A DNA stretch of 64,000 nt from CADEDV01 sp036383515 (GCA_036383515.1 DASVOE010000082.1:1-64000), one strand, 5' to 3'; shown: positions 50,703-61,123, counted from the first letter of the stretch. Numbers and translations: made by a program. The notes: generated by a model from the letters alone, not told the origin.

Positions 50703-52343
50703 ATGAAATACTTTAAATTTTTTGGCTGCTTACTCCTTGTATGGATCCTGCATACTTCGGTTTCGTATGCACAGGTTCCTGCGCTGGCACCCAAAACCAA
50801 TACTTCAACTGCTGATGATACACTGGTAACCGTGGAGATATTGCCTGGTGTTCGCAAACTTGAAATGCGAAAGCTGAATGACTCTACACAGTTGCAGATA
50901 CTGGCTGGTAATGTGCAATTGAAACAGGGTAATACCCTTTTCTATTGTGATAGCTGTGTGATCAATAGTAATACAAACATCTTTGAAGCCTGGGGTAACG
51001 TGCATATTAATGATTCAGATACTACGGATGTTTATTCCAATCATCTTCGTTATCTCACGAAAAAAAAACTGGCTTACCTCGATGGTAATGTAAAGCTGAC
51101 CGATGGTAAGGGAACGCTGACTACTCCTGATCTCGAGTATGATGTAGATACCAAGATTGGTATTTATAAGAATGGTGGTAAGGTTGTCAACAAGCAAACA
51201 GTATTAACCAGCCGGGAAGGCTATTATTATACCGATCTGAAAGATGTGTATTTTAAAAAGAATGTCGTGTTAATAGACCCTGCTTATGACGTAAGAACGG
51301 ATTCTTTACTGTATAATACTGAATCCGGGATTGCCCGTTTCATTGCAGAAACTATTATAAAAGATACCAGCGGAAGAACGATCGAAACCAAAGATGGCTA
51401 TTACAATTTAAAAACAGGACAAGCTGAGTTTGGAAGAAACCCAAGGGTACATGATAAAGGATTGTTTGCAACAGGGAACCAGATGGTGAGTGACGACAGC
51501 ACCGGTGTTGTACAGATCAAGGGCAATGCATTTGTTGTGGACAGCACTAATAATACTGTAGTGATCGGAGGCGAAATCTTTGTCAATAAAAAAACAAACT
51601 CCTTTCTGGCAACGATCAAGCCTTTAATGATCATTAAGCAGGACAATGATTCAATCTACATAACAGCTGATACACTTTTCTCTGCACGGCTTACTGATTT
51701 GTATGGTAAAAAAGATACACTGATCAAAGACACGGTGAAAGGTGTGAAAGTGATAAAAGCAGAAAATGTAAAAGACAGTACCAATCGCTACTTTGAAGCG
51801 TATCGTAATGTTCGCATCTTTTCTGATTCAACACAGGCAGTTTGTGATAGCCTGTTCTATTCCTTCAGAGATTCAACCTTCCGGATGTATGATGATCCTA
51901 TTGTATGGGCTAAGGAAAGCCAGGTAACCGGCGATACAATTTTTCTTTTTACTAAAAATAAAAAAGCAGATCGTTTCCAGGTCATTGATAATAGCTTTTT
52001 GGTCAATCGTATGGACCCGGAAATATACAACCAGGTAAAATCAAGCCGGATGGATGGTTATTTTATTGATGGGAATATTGATTCAGTAAGAGCCCGGGGC
52101 TATGCTGAATGTATCTATTATATCCAGGATGATGACAGTGCCTATACCGGTATCAATGAATCGAAATGTGATATCATGGATGTTTATTTCAGGAACCAGG
52201 AATTAAATAAAATTGTTTTCCGCAGCAGCGTTACCGGCACTATATGGCCTATCCGGCAAAAAAACCCTAAAGAAATGCGGTTACCTAATTTCCGCTGGTT
52301 GGATAGCAGGAGGCCAAAGACGAAATATGAGTTGTTTGAATAG
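50703..52343 (+). CDS. OstA/LptA-like periplasmic protein
   Basis: A 546-residue protein with a signal peptide ending SYAQ. The N-terminal part is an OstA-type jellyroll (QILAGNVQLKQGNTLFYCDS, INSNTNIFEAWGNVHIND, HLRYLTKKKLAYLDGNVKLTDG), and the same fold repeats through most of the protein. It would bridge the periplasm for lipopolysaccharide transport towards the LptD-like protein encoded at 44678. It begins 12 bases after the MlaD stop codon, so they share an operon. It is larger than E. coli LptA (185 residues), as is usual in Bacteroidota. Confidence 0.88.
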   Translation: MKYFKFFGCLLLVWILHTSVSYAQVPALAPKTNTSTADDTLVTVEILPGVRKLEMRKLNDSTQLQILAGNVQLKQGNTLFYCDSCVINSNTNIFEAWGNVHINDSDTTDVYSNHLRYLTKKKLAYLDGNVKLTDGKGTLTTPDLEYDVDTKIGIYKNGGKVVNKQTVLTSREGYYYTDLKDVYFKKNVVLIDPAYDVRTDSLLYNTESGIARFIAETIIKDTSGRTIETKDGYYNLKTGQAEFGRNPRVHDKGLFATGNQMVSDDSTGVVQIKGNAFVVDSTNNTVVIGGEIFVNKKTNSFLATIKPLMIIKQDNDSIYITADTLFSARLTDLYGKKDTLIKDTVKGVKVIKAENVKDSTNRYFEAYRNVRIFSDSTQAVCDSLFYSFRDSTFRMYDDPIVWAKESQVTGDTIFLFTKNKKADRFQVIDNSFLVNRMDPEIYNQVKSSRMDGYFIDGNIDSVRARGYAECIYYIQDDDSAYTGINESKCDIMDVYFRNQELNKIVFRSSVTGTIWPIRQKNPKEMRLPNFRWLDSRRPKTKYELFE

Positions 52344-52375
52344 ATGATACTAGTGATTCATTTAACTTTTTAGGG

Positions 52376-53659
52376 TTATCCTGTCAACCGATGTTGTACT
52401 ATATAAACTATCGCTCCCGCGAGGTAACCGAGCAATGCCAACCATCCTATCTGTTTTAAATACCACATGAAATCTATTTTTTCAATACCCATGGCGGCAA
52501 TGCCTGCTGCAGAGCCTATAATTAACATACTGCCACCCGTACCTGTGCTGTACGCCAAAAATTCCCATATATAATGATCGGTTGGATAAGTGCTGAGGTC
52601 ATACATACCTTGTGTTGCTGCTACCAATGGTACATTATCAACAATAGCTGATAAAGCGCCAATGGTTATCACGATCAGGTTTTGATCTTTCAAATTGTTA
52701 TCCATCCAACGGGCTGCATGATCCAGTTGTTCTGTTGATTCCAGCGCTGATATGGCTAAAAGAATTCCAAGAAAAAATAAGATGCTCGGCGTGTCTATTT
52801 TGCGAAGTGCATGAGATACGGTGAAAGGTTTCCGGTCTGCTTCATCTTTTTCACTGTGAATGATCTCGGTAATTATCCATACTACACCAAGCCCAATCAT
52901 TATTCCCATAAAAGGCGGCAGGTGAGTGATTGTTTTGAAAACCGGTACCAATAAGAGTATACCGATGCCTGTAAAGAAAACAATATTTCTTTCCCGGGCT
53001 GTAGTAGGAGAAACAGCTTCATTTGTATTTTTTTCTTTTATCCGCTGAATATTTCCTTTAAAAACGAATCGCATAGCTATAATGGGAACCAGCAGGCATA
53101 CCAGGCTGGGAAGAATCAGTTTCCCGACAATGCTTGATGCAGTGATCTGCCCTCCTATCCATAACATGGTGGTGGTAACATCACCGATGGGTGACCATGC
53201 ACCTCCTGCATTAGCAGCGATCACTATCAAACCGGCCAGCATCCACCTGTCATTTTTATCATCTACAATTTTGCGGATGAGTGATACCATAACGATAGTG
53301 GTAGTAAGATTATCCAGGACAGCAGAAAGAAAAAAAGTGATGAAACCGATGATCCAAAGCAACCGGCTTTTACTGGTAGTTTGTATGCGTTGGGTTATTA
53401 TTTCAAATCCATCATGCGCATCGATCAGTTCTACAATCGCCATAGCTCCCATCAGGAAAAAAAGTATCTGTGAGAGTTCACCTAAGTGATGAACCAGTTG
53501 TCCCGTAACTAACTCTTTATTTTCTGTAGCGAGAATGTATACGGTCCAGCATAATACCCCGGTGACCAAAGCGGTGGCTGCTTTATTGATACGGATGCTG
53601 TGTTCAAATGCTATTGCTAAATAGCCAATAATGAAAATCGTTATAAGCAGTGCCGTCAT
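52376..53659 (-). CDS. NhaD-type sodium/proton antiporter
   Basis: A 427-residue ion transporter with about twelve hydrophobic segments. Family motifs include the opening VTGVLCWTVYI, FFLSAVLDNLTTTIVMVSLIRK (membrane Asp and Asn), IVIAANAGGAWSPIGDVTTTMLW (GG.WSPIGD), VDNVPLVAAT and STGTGGSMLIIGSAAGIAAMG. It exchanges Na+ or Li+ for protons across the inner membrane. Full length, ATG start. It is convergent with the OstA gene, 32 bases away. Confidence 0.9.
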   Translation of the reverse strand: MTALLITIFIIGYLAIAFEHSIRINKAATALVTGVLCWTVYILATENKELVTGQLVHHLGELSQILFFLMGAMAIVELIDAHDGFEIITQRIQTTSKSRLLWIIGFITFFLSAVLDNLTTTIVMVSLIRKIVDDKNDRWMLAGLIVIAANAGGAWSPIGDVTTTMLWIGGQITASSIVGKLILPSLVCLLVPIIAMRFVFKGNIQRIKEKNTNEAVSPTTARERNIVFFTGIGILLLVPVFKTITHLPPFMGIMIGLGVVWIITEIIHSEKDEADRKPFTVSHALRKIDTPSILFFLGILLAISALESTEQLDHAARWMDNNLKDQNLIVITIGALSAIVDNVPLVAATQGMYDLSTYPTDHYIWEFLAYSTGTGGSMLIIGSAAGIAAMGIEKIDFMWYLKQIGWLALLGYLAGAIVYIVQHRLTG

Positions 53660-53823
53660 TTACCGGGTTTTTGTAAAAATAGGCGAAGAATGTATAGCGT
53701 AACCCGGTCACTGTAATACACTTTTGCATTTTGTTTAGACTTTGTTGGCATAGTTTTCCGTTTACTGCACGACGGTTTAATGATTTACACATTCCTTTTC
53801 ACTAACTTAAAAATAAACTACCG

Positions 53824-54312
53824 ATGAAAAAGGTATTCACCAGCCTCTTTTTATTTGCTGTTATAGGTGCCTGCACCCAATTGCCTGCCCAGGATTATAA
53901 AACAGCTGTGGGTATACGTCTCAGCAGCAGCCAGGCCATCGTTAATAATTCTATTTCTATCAAGCATTTTCTGAATGAAAAAACAGCTATTGAAGGTTTA
54001 CTTTCTTTTGGTGATCCTCTTGCTCTTGGTGCGTTAGTGGAAGTGCATAAGCCCATGGGAGAATCGGGCATCAAATGGTTTTATGGCGGCGGAGCTTACC
54101 TTGGCTTTGTAAAAACATTTAATGTAGATAAAAACAGGACCGAGACAGATGCCAACTTCGGTGCACAGGGAGTGTTGGGTCTCGACTATAAGTTTGCAAA
54201 CATTCCTTTGAATCTTTCTCTCGATTGGAAACCTGAATTGAACCTGGTTACCGATATCAATTTTGAACCGGCAGCTGTTGGTTTTACTGCCCGCTTCACG
54301 TTTGGAAAATAA
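53824..54312 (+). CDS. Small outer-membrane-barrel-like protein
   Basis: A 162-residue protein with a signal peptide (MKKVFTSLFLFAVIGACTQLPAQ). A C-T-Q lies in the hydrophobic stretch, but the cleavage after PAQ fits a soluble or outer-membrane protein better. The mature part consists of alternating strands (AVGIRLSSSQAIVNNSISIK, WFYGGGAYLGFVKTF, NLSLDWKPELNLVTDINFEP) ending in FTARFTFGK, a C-terminal Phe-rich strand. This resembles a small eight-stranded barrel. Function unknown. A terminator follows. Confidence 0.72.
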   Translation: MKKVFTSLFLFAVIGACTQLPAQDYKTAVGIRLSSSQAIVNNSISIKHFLNEKTAIEGLLSFGDPLALGALVEVHKPMGESGIKWFYGGGAYLGFVKTFNVDKNRTETDANFGAQGVLGLDYKFANIPLNLSLDWKPELNLVTDINFEPAAVGFTARFTFGK

Positions 54313-54335
54313 AGTTTTTCTGCTCTATAGAAGAG

Positions 54336-54369
54336 AACCGTTTCGCTTTATAGTGGAACGGTTTTTTTA
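54336..54369 (+). terminator. Rho-independent terminator
   Basis: AACCGTT and AACGGTT form the base of the stem around GCTTTATAGT, followed by T7. It ends the barrel-protein gene. Confidence 0.72.
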
Positions 54370-54405
54370 TTTGCATTACTGATAAAAAAGACAGTTTCTC
54401 ATCCC

Positions 54406-54457
54406 CAGCTTATCCACAAACCTGCAAATTTTTTCGGGTTTCTGCGTCTTTGTGCAG
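54406..54457 (+). promoter_or_regulatory. 52-base element upstream of the DeoR-type gene, copy 1
   Basis: CAGCTTATCCACA...CTGCAAATTTTTTCGGGTTT...TGCAG matches 63866-63917 at 45 of 52 positions without gaps. It contains TTATCCACA, identical to the DnaA box consensus. It lies 42 bases before the ATG. A possible -7 box, TATTTTAG, lies downstream of it. Confidence 0.6.
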
Positions 54458-54499
54458 TAATTTAACTTATTTTAGTCGTTCTAAACTGAAACTGACAGA

Positions 54500-55249
54500 A
54501 TGCTTAAGAAGGAAAGGCAAGCTTATATTATGCACCAGGTGAATTTGCATAACCGGGTGCTTTCATCTTCACTTTGTGCGGATATTCATGTATCAGAAGA
54601 TACGATCCGAAGAGACCTGCAGGAACTTGCAGAAGAAGGTAAAGTAATTAAAGTGCATGGAGGTGCTCTCTCCCATTCATTCAGCCAGGTACATTTTCCT
54701 TCAGATGGCGTGTATTCACAAAATCATAAAAAGAAGATCGCACAAAAAGCAATCAGCCTGATCACGAATGGCATGTTTGTGTTAACGAGCGGAGGCACTA
54801 CCATTCTTGAAATGGCCCGCACGTTACCTCCCCAACTGAAGGCAACTTTTATTTCCGGTTCCATCCCAGCCATACTGGAATATATGCATCACCCCAATAT
54901 TGATGTGATACTGGTAGGTGACCGAATTTCAAAAAATTCAAAAATAACAGTAGGTACAGAAGCTATCGCTAAAATAAAACAGATGAAAGTGGATCTGTGT
55001 TTTTTAGGAACGAATGCCATCGACCTGCAGCATGGCATTACAGAAAATGATTGGGAAGTGGTGCAGCTAAAGAAGGCCATGATAGAGTCTTCTCAAAAGA
55101 CCGTATGCCTGACGATTGCTGAAAAAGTAAATACATTTCAACCTATCCAGATAGCCGCATTGGGCAAAATAGATATCCTTATCACTGAATTACCACCCGA
55201 TGACCCCATTCTGCAACCCTATGTAGAAGCAGGTATTAAAGTTCTATGA
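54500..55249 (+). CDS. DeoR/GlpR-type transcription regulator
   Basis: A 249-residue regulator. The N-terminal winged helix has the family signature VSEDTIRRDLQELAEEGKVIKVHGGAL. The C-terminal sugar-phosphate-sensing domain has ITNGMFVLTSGGTTILEMAR, FISGSIPAILEYM and CFLGTNAIDLQHGITENDWE. These regulators usually repress sugar-use genes and are released by a phosphorylated sugar. The uptake locus starting 50 bases downstream is the likely target. The first 15 residues are identical in a second copy at 63956. Confidence 0.93.
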   Translation: MLKKERQAYIMHQVNLHNRVLSSSLCADIHVSEDTIRRDLQELAEEGKVIKVHGGALSHSFSQVHFPSDGVYSQNHKKKIAQKAISLITNGMFVLTSGGTTILEMARTLPPQLKATFISGSIPAILEYMHHPNIDVILVGDRISKNSKITVGTEAIAKIKQMKVDLCFLGTNAIDLQHGITENDWEVVQLKKAMIESSQKTVCLTIAEKVNTFQPIQIAALGKIDILITELPPDDPILQPYVEAGIKVL

Positions 55250-55299
55250 CAATTCAAATTTTGTAAACTGCTTATTTAAACTATTCAAAAAAAACAGCT

Positions 55300-58200
55300 A
55301 TGCTAAAAAACTTCCGGTTTTTAATAGCATCCTTCCTGATTGTTTTTTCTCTGCCACTTATTAGTCATGCGCAGGAAAACAAAATTTCAGGAACGGTGTT
55401 ATCTGACGATGATGGAACACCTATGATAGGTGTTACCGTTACTAACATTGCAACCAAAAAAAGAGCACAAACCAACTCGGCCGGTTATTACTCTATTGAA
55501 GCACAAAAAGGACAGCAGCTCTCTTTTAGTTTCGTAGGTTATGTGCTCAAACTTATTACCGTAGAAGATGCCGCAATGATTAGTATACGGCTGGTTGAAA
55601 ATGTTAATGAGTTGGGGAATGTGATTGTCACCGGGTATGGCCAAACAAAAAATAAGAGAGAGGTATCTTACCAGGCTACTACAGTAAAAGGAGAAGATCT
55701 TGCCCAAACAAAACGGGATAACTTTTTAAATGCACTGGCAGGTCGTGTGCCGGGGCTCACTGTAACATCCACTTCAGGTTTACCCGGAGCCAGCGCCCAG
55801 ATTATGCTACGGAGCGGTACTTCTATTGGAGGTAGCAACCAGCCAATATTTGTTATTGACGGGATGCCGGTAGCCGACGGCTCTGTTGATCAAAATAATT
55901 TATCATCGGCTTCCAATTCAGGATTGGCAGGCGCTGGTAACCTTTCATTGGCTAACCGAAACAGCGATTATACCAATCGGATGGCGGATATGAATCCCGA
56001 TGATATTGAAAGCGTAACAATTTTAAAAGGCCCTGAAGCAACTGCTTTGTATGGTTCTGATGGAGCCAGTGGTGCTATTGTTATCACAACTAAAAAAGGA
56101 GCTACCGGAAGAACCGCCATTAGTTATAGTAATTCTTTTTCTTTTTCTAAAGTATACCGGTACCCTGATGTGCAACAAGTGTACGAACGTGGTAGAAATG
56201 GAGCATATGACCCAGTCGCATATGGCTCGTACGGATATTTCTTTTTTGGACCTAAATATGATGAGGGAACAAAATTTTACAACAACATCAAAAACTTTTT
56301 TGAAACAGGATTTAGCCAGACACATAATCTTTCGGTAGAAGCTGGTACCAACCTGCTGAATTACCGGTTCTCTGCCGGCTATGCAGATTATGGAGGAGTT
56401 GTTCCTAATACAAAATTGACCAGGTACAATTTCCGTTTTACCGCTTTTGCGCAGTTGCATAAAAGGGTCAAGTTATCTACTACCTGGGCTTATACCTCTT
56501 CTAACAATGATAAGGCGGCAAAAGGGGCCGGAAGTTATTACACCATGTTAATGACTTATCCCACCAACGTAGATGCCAGGGATTATATTAACCCTGACGG
56601 GACAAGAAAATCCATCCGGAATGTCGCATTGTCGTCTGAATTAAATAACCCTTTCTGGGATGTCAATAAGAACCGCTCCAACGATAAAAACTATAACCTT
56701 ATAGGCAATGTAAACCTGGTTGGCACTATTCTTAAAGACTTAACTGCAACAGCTATTGTTGGGATTAATCATTATACCACATTAGGATCAATGGCCTATC
56801 ATCCTAATTCCCGTGAAGCTTTTTCCCTGGGTGGTTTTTTATCAACGTATAACCAGACGTTTAACGGATTCAACAATACGTTTCGCCTCAATTACAGAAA
56901 GACAATAAATAAAAAATTCACCAATGATTTTTATGCAGGAGCGTATTTAGAAGATAATAAATCCACTCTCTATTCACAACGGGGTGAAAAATTCTTTGAG
57001 CCTGATTTTATTTCAATTAATAATACGGATCCAGTTTCCCGGATTGCTTCTTTAAGCCAGTATGAAATCAGGAAAGTTCGTTTCTATGGAGGGTATACTT
57101 TTGGATTTAATAACCTGCTTTATATATCTGCGACAGGAACCCGGGAAGGGGTTTCAACATTGACTTCAAAATTCAGAGACCTGCAACCATTTTTTAATTA
57201 TGGTTCTCTTTCCGGAAGTTTTATTTTTTCTGACCTGGATTTTATGAAGGCAACAAAAAGTTGGATGAATTATGGCAAATTAAGGGTTTCGTATGCTACT
57301 ACGGGTAAAGCGCCGATTGCTCCTTATATCATTGACTATTCTTTTAATAGTGTTGTATCAACGGGCGGTGGTTTTGCACTTGGTTTCACGGGCAATAATT
57401 TTAATTTAAGACCCGAATTCTCCAGAAATTTTGAAGGAGGCGGAGAGTTTAAATTCTTAAAAGGAAGAATAGGAGTCGATGTCGCTTATTTTATCAATAA
57501 GGTAAAAGATAATATTATTCCCAACAGGCTTAGCTATGGAACAGGATTTCTTTTACGCTGGGTCAATGGCGGCCAATTATCATCAAAAGGATGGGAAATT
57601 CAATTAACAGGCAGCCCTGTTAAAAGCAAGAATTTTACCTGGGATATGACGGTAAATTTTGATAAGGCAAAAAGTATAATAGAAAAATTGCCCGGCGATC
57701 TTCCTTATTATTACGATTCTGATACCTGGGTATTTGGCAATGTGAGATCCCAGGTAGGTGTAGGTCAATCATTGGGTAATTTGTCAGGATATACTTTTCA
57801 AAAAAATAATAAGGGACAATTGCTGATAGATCCCTCTACCGGTATGCCGATAACGTCGCAAACCGATTTTGTACCCCTGGGAGACCGTATACCTGATTAT
57901 AAAGTTGGCCTGATCAATAACTTCACGTATAAAAGCTTCTCTCTTTCTTTCAACCTCGATATGCGTAAAGGCGGAGACGTTTTTAATGCCAATCAAATGA
58001 TGATGACAATCAATGGCACCAGTAAAAGAACATTGGATAGAGAACAGCCCAGGGTAATTGCCGGCATAATGAAAGACGGCCTTGAGAATACAGATCATCC
58101 AACCGTAAATACAATTGCTATCACTCCTTATTTCAGGGATGGATATTACAATACTACGTTTGCTGAATCTGATTATATAGAGAGTGTTGATTGGGTTAGA

Positions 58201-58446
58201 ATGAGAGACATCACCCTGTCATACCAAATGTCAAGCAAATTACTTAAGCGGCAGAAAGTGTTTAAGTCAGCAGGTATAAATATAACCGCCACCGATGTAT
58301 TCATGATCACTAATTATTCCGGAGTAGATCCTAACGTAAATGTGCTTAACTCATCTAACACCAAAGGCTTTGGCGGAATGGGTATTGATTATGGATCTGT
58401 TCCTTCACCAAGAACCATCAATTTTGGTGTTAAACTCGGTTTCTAA
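55300..58446 (+). CDS. SusC/RagA-type TonB-linked outer-membrane transporter
   Basis: A 1048-residue receptor. Signal peptide (...LPLISHAQE), then a carboxypeptidase-regulatory-like domain at about 28-110 (KISGTVLSDDDGTPMIGVTV, NSAGYYSIEAQKGQQLSFSF). The plug spans about 115-240 (NVIVTGYGQTKNKREVSYQA, LAGRVPGLTVTSTSGLPGAS, PIFVIDGMPVADGS), with the SusC signature VTILKGPEATALYGSDGASGAIVITTKKG. The rest is a 22-strand barrel ending in RTINFGVKLGF. It imports an oligosaccharide or similar solute with the SusD partner encoded next. It begins 50 bases after the DeoR gene. Confidence 0.97.
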   Translation: MLKNFRFLIASFLIVFSLPLISHAQENKISGTVLSDDDGTPMIGVTVTNIATKKRAQTNSAGYYSIEAQKGQQLSFSFVGYVLKLITVEDAAMISIRLVENVNELGNVIVTGYGQTKNKREVSYQATTVKGEDLAQTKRDNFLNALAGRVPGLTVTSTSGLPGASAQIMLRSGTSIGGSNQPIFVIDGMPVADGSVDQNNLSSASNSGLAGAGNLSLANRNSDYTNRMADMNPDDIESVTILKGPEATALYGSDGASGAIVITTKKGATGRTAISYSNSFSFSKVYRYPDVQQVYERGRNGAYDPVAYGSYGYFFFGPKYDEGTKFYNNIKNFFETGFSQTHNLSVEAGTNLLNYRFSAGYADYGGVVPNTKLTRYNFRFTAFAQLHKRVKLSTTWAYTSSNNDKAAKGAGSYYTMLMTYPTNVDARDYINPDGTRKSIRNVALSSELNNPFWDVNKNRSNDKNYNLIGNVNLVGTILKDLTATAIVGINHYTTLGSMAYHPNSREAFSLGGFLSTYNQTFNGFNNTFRLNYRKTINKKFTNDFYAGAYLEDNKSTLYSQRGEKFFEPDFISINNTDPVSRIASLSQYEIRKVRFYGGYTFGFNNLLYISATGTREGVSTLTSKFRDLQPFFNYGSLSGSFIFSDLDFMKATKSWMNYGKLRVSYATTGKAPIAPYIIDYSFNSVVSTGGGFALGFTGNNFNLRPEFSRNFEGGGEFKFLKGRIGVDVAYFINKVKDNIIPNRLSYGTGFLLRWVNGGQLSSKGWEIQLTGSPVKSKNFTWDMTVNFDKAKSIIEKLPGDLPYYYDSDTWVFGNVRSQVGVGQSLGNLSGYTFQKNNKGQLLIDPSTGMPITSQTDFVPLGDRIPDYKVGLINNFTYKSFSLSFNLDMRKGGDVFNANQMMMTINGTSKRTLDREQPRVIAGIMKDGLENTDHPTVNTIAITPYFRDGYYNTTFAESDYIESVDWVRMRDITLSYQMSSKLLKRQKVFKSAGINITATDVFMITNYSGVDPNVNVLNSSNTKGFGGMGIDYGSVPSPRTINFGVKLGF

Positions 58447-58465
58447 ATATTAAATTCTATTACAA

Positions 58466-60187
58466 ATGAAAAAGACAATACGATATATAGTTGGCACAAC
58501 TGCTTTATTGATTATGATAGCAAGTTGTAAAAAATACCTGGATATCAACTCAGACCCTGATACAACCCAGCTACCATCCAGTTCTTCCGTACTGCCTCAA
58601 TGCCTGGCGTCAATACCCACTGCATTACAGTCTGATGGAGGGCTATATGTAGCAAAATACGTTCAAAACTGGCTAACACATACAACTAACAATCAAAACG
58701 TTTATGACCTGCAGGGATATAGTTTTGGCGGCGGCACTATGGCCGCCACCTGGCAAATGACCTATTATGCTTTAGGTAATAATATCAATTATATAATTGA
58801 ATCAGGACTCAATAAAAAACAATACGAGTTTGTAGGTGTGGCATTGGCATTAAAAGCATGGTCTTTCCAGCATACAACAGATTATAATGCTGATATTCCT
58901 TTTCATGATGCCTTTATACCCAATATTTTTTCTTTTCATTACGATCCACAGGAAGTGGTTTATAAAGGAGTTGATTCTTTGTGCAGAACGGCTATCATGT
59001 ATCTTGATATGGCCATTGCAAATCCCACTGGTAGTACACTCGCCAAAGGTGACTTTGTTTATAATGGAGATGTTACCAAATGGAAAAAATTTGCATATGG
59101 AATACTTGCCCGCAACTGGCATCATTTAACAAATAAGTCCACTTATAATGCAGATTCGGTGATTAAGTATTGCGACAACGCCATGTCTTCTGTGAATGAT
59201 GATTTTTGTGTGCCATTTGATGCAACTGTAAATAACAACTCCAATTATTTTGGAACTTTCCGTGACAATATGCCTTCGCTTCGTCAAAGCAATTACATTG
59301 TAAAACTGCTGGACGGAACGATATTAGCCGGAAGTAATATTGCCAGTAATCGTGACCCCCGGATGGCTTATATGTTATCCTGTTCTAGCGATACAACCAA
59401 TGGTAATGGAGGATATCGCGGTGTTGATCCCGGTGTGGGAGATCAATATTCAGCACTTAACTCTCCATCTTCTTATTTAGTCAACGGGCAACCTCCTACT
59501 TCAGGAACAGCGTTGACCAATTACAATAATGCAAGGAAAAAAGTAGGTATTGCGTTTGCAGACAGTCAATATGTAAATACCAGTGCTTCTGTATTTACTA
59601 ATACAGGCAAATACCTGTTTCAGAATAAAGCAGTTTTCCCTATTATGACATATGCAGAAATGCAATTTATTAAAGCCGAAGCATCGTTAAGAAGGAAAAC
59701 CGGTCCTGATGTCGTCGCTGCATACCCAGCCTACATCAATGGTATTAAAGCACATTTTGATTTTATCAACAGAAGCTATAGCAGTATACGGGGAGCTTTA
59801 AATTTATATACTACATCTCCCATTTCTGCAGCAACCATTACAAAATACCTCGCAAGTGCTAATGTTGCACAAATTCCTACCGAATTAACGGTGTCTGATG
59901 TTATGCTTCAGAAATATATCGCTCTATGGGGATGGGGTTTCTTTGAAACATGGGTAGATATGCGTCGCTATCATTATAATGAAGATCCGGATCCGCTTGC
60001 TACTGGTCCTGTGTACCAGGGGTTCGTTTATCCAACTCCTTTTTATAGCAGCAATGGCAATAAACCTGTATATCGTGTACGTCCGCATTTCACATCAGAA
60101 TACACTTATAATTTGGCCGAATTGCAACGGCTTGGCATATTGACAAACACTTATCATACGACAAAAATGTGGTTTAGTGAACCATAA
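58466..60187 (+). CDS. SusD/RagB-type nutrient-binding lipoprotein
   Basis: A 573-residue surface lipoprotein of the SusD-like_2 class (lipobox ALLIMIASC). The opening KYLDINSDPDTTQLPSSSSVLP is typical, the helical TPR-like core begins near AATWQMTYYALGNNINYIIE and FVGVALALKAWSFQHTTDYN, and the late part has TYAEMQFIKAEASLR and a Trp-rich WGWGFFETWVDMRRYHY. It forms the hinged lid of the SusC barrel encoded 20 bases upstream. The SusC neighbour and the length confirm the call. The substrate is not evident; no glycoside hydrolase is next to it. Confidence 0.96.
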   Translation: MKKTIRYIVGTTALLIMIASCKKYLDINSDPDTTQLPSSSSVLPQCLASIPTALQSDGGLYVAKYVQNWLTHTTNNQNVYDLQGYSFGGGTMAATWQMTYYALGNNINYIIESGLNKKQYEFVGVALALKAWSFQHTTDYNADIPFHDAFIPNIFSFHYDPQEVVYKGVDSLCRTAIMYLDMAIANPTGSTLAKGDFVYNGDVTKWKKFAYGILARNWHHLTNKSTYNADSVIKYCDNAMSSVNDDFCVPFDATVNNNSNYFGTFRDNMPSLRQSNYIVKLLDGTILAGSNIASNRDPRMAYMLSCSSDTTNGNGGYRGVDPGVGDQYSALNSPSSYLVNGQPPTSGTALTNYNNARKKVGIAFADSQYVNTSASVFTNTGKYLFQNKAVFPIMTYAEMQFIKAEASLRRKTGPDVVAAYPAYINGIKAHFDFINRSYSSIRGALNLYTTSPISAATITKYLASANVAQIPTELTVSDVMLQKYIALWGWGFFETWVDMRRYHYNEDPDPLATGPVYQGFVYPTPFYSSNGNKPVYRVRPHFTSEYTYNLAELQRLGILTNTYHTTKMWFSEP

Positions 60188-60231
60188 AGGAATATAATTT
60201 GAATAAACTGGTGAACTAATAAATAACTATT

Positions 60232-60996
60232 ATGAAATACATAAAAATAATATTTCCATTATTGCTTTGCATGTCGGCTATTTTCCCGGCATGTAAAAAG
60301 AATGTGCTAAGAGTCTCTCCTTATGAATTGACGGAGGGAAAGGCATTATTTAAAGTGGTTTACGCCTCTCCTTATTTTAAAAACCCAGGGGTGGTTGTAA
60401 GAGTCAACGACGAGATTGTCAGCAGTCCTATTACTTATGCAACACCTTATCCCGGTGGTGGGCTTAATACCGGTGGTGGTTCTTATGCAGATTATTTCTC
60501 TGTAAAAGCCGGTGAAAACACAGTAAGTCTGAGTATCCTTAAAGTTGGGACAGGCACTGACTCAGTTTTATTATATAAAACTCCTGTGACACTTACTGCC
60601 AATGAATTTCAATCCCTGCATATTACTGACACGAGTACCAGCACAACCAGTGTTCTGATAAAAGATGCAGCAAATAAACCCGACTCAGGGTTGGTAGAGT
60701 ACCGTTTTCTTAACCTGATCCCCAATGGCGGACCTCTTGATTTGTATTTTGGTACTACTAAAGTCGCATCCAATATTGCCTTTAAACAGATTACCGATAC
60801 CTTTCACCTGGCAGCGGGAAACAGTTTAGCGTGGTCATTGCGACTTGCCGGAGGCTCTACGACTTTGGGTACTGCTTATACCAGCGCTTCCACAGTTGCC
60901 AATCAACGGGTATTTACTGTTATTGCAAGAGGATATTCCGGGCCCGCAACAACTGATATTAGAAGCCCTAAAATATCACTGGTATATAATAAATAG
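60232..60996 (+). CDS. DUF4397 lipoprotein
   Basis: A 254-residue lipoprotein (lipobox SAIFPACKK). Two DUF4397-like beta-sandwich parts are visible: ALFKVVYASPYFKNPGVVVR and VEYRFLNLIPNGGPLDLYFG, with DVYVNG-like NDEIVSSPITYA between. DUF4397 proteins accompany SusC/SusD pairs and are presumed to sit with them at the cell surface. It begins 45 bases after susD and ends at a strong terminator. Confidence 0.88.
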   Translation: MKYIKIIFPLLLCMSAIFPACKKNVLRVSPYELTEGKALFKVVYASPYFKNPGVVVRVNDEIVSSPITYATPYPGGGLNTGGGSYADYFSVKAGENTVSLSILKVGTGTDSVLLYKTPVTLTANEFQSLHITDTSTSTTSVLIKDAANKPDSGLVEYRFLNLIPNGGPLDLYFGTTKVASNIAFKQITDTFHLAAGNSLAWSLRLAGGSTTLGTAYTSASTVANQRVFTVIARGYSGPATTDIRSPKISLVYNK

Positions 60997-61014
60997 GTAT
61001 TAACAATTTTTCAT

Positions 61015-61068
61015 AAAGAACTTTGCAAAAAAGCAATTGCCTTTAACTTTTTTGCAAAGTTCTTTTCT
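61015..61068 (+). terminator. Rho-independent terminator of the SusC/D operon
   Basis: A 19-bp perfect stem (AAAGAACTTTGCAAAAAAG and its complement) around CAATTGCCTTTAA, followed by TCTGATTTT. Confidence 0.85.
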
Positions 61069-61123
61069 GATTTTAGCACAAATACTTTATTAACTCATCC
61101 TGTTCTTATCCTAAAACCTTACT

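Noticed and set aside
54410..54418. Replication origin because of the TTATCCACA DnaA box
   Set aside because: There is a single box at each site, with no cluster of boxes, no AT-rich unwinding region and no dnaA gene. Both lie before DeoR-type genes.
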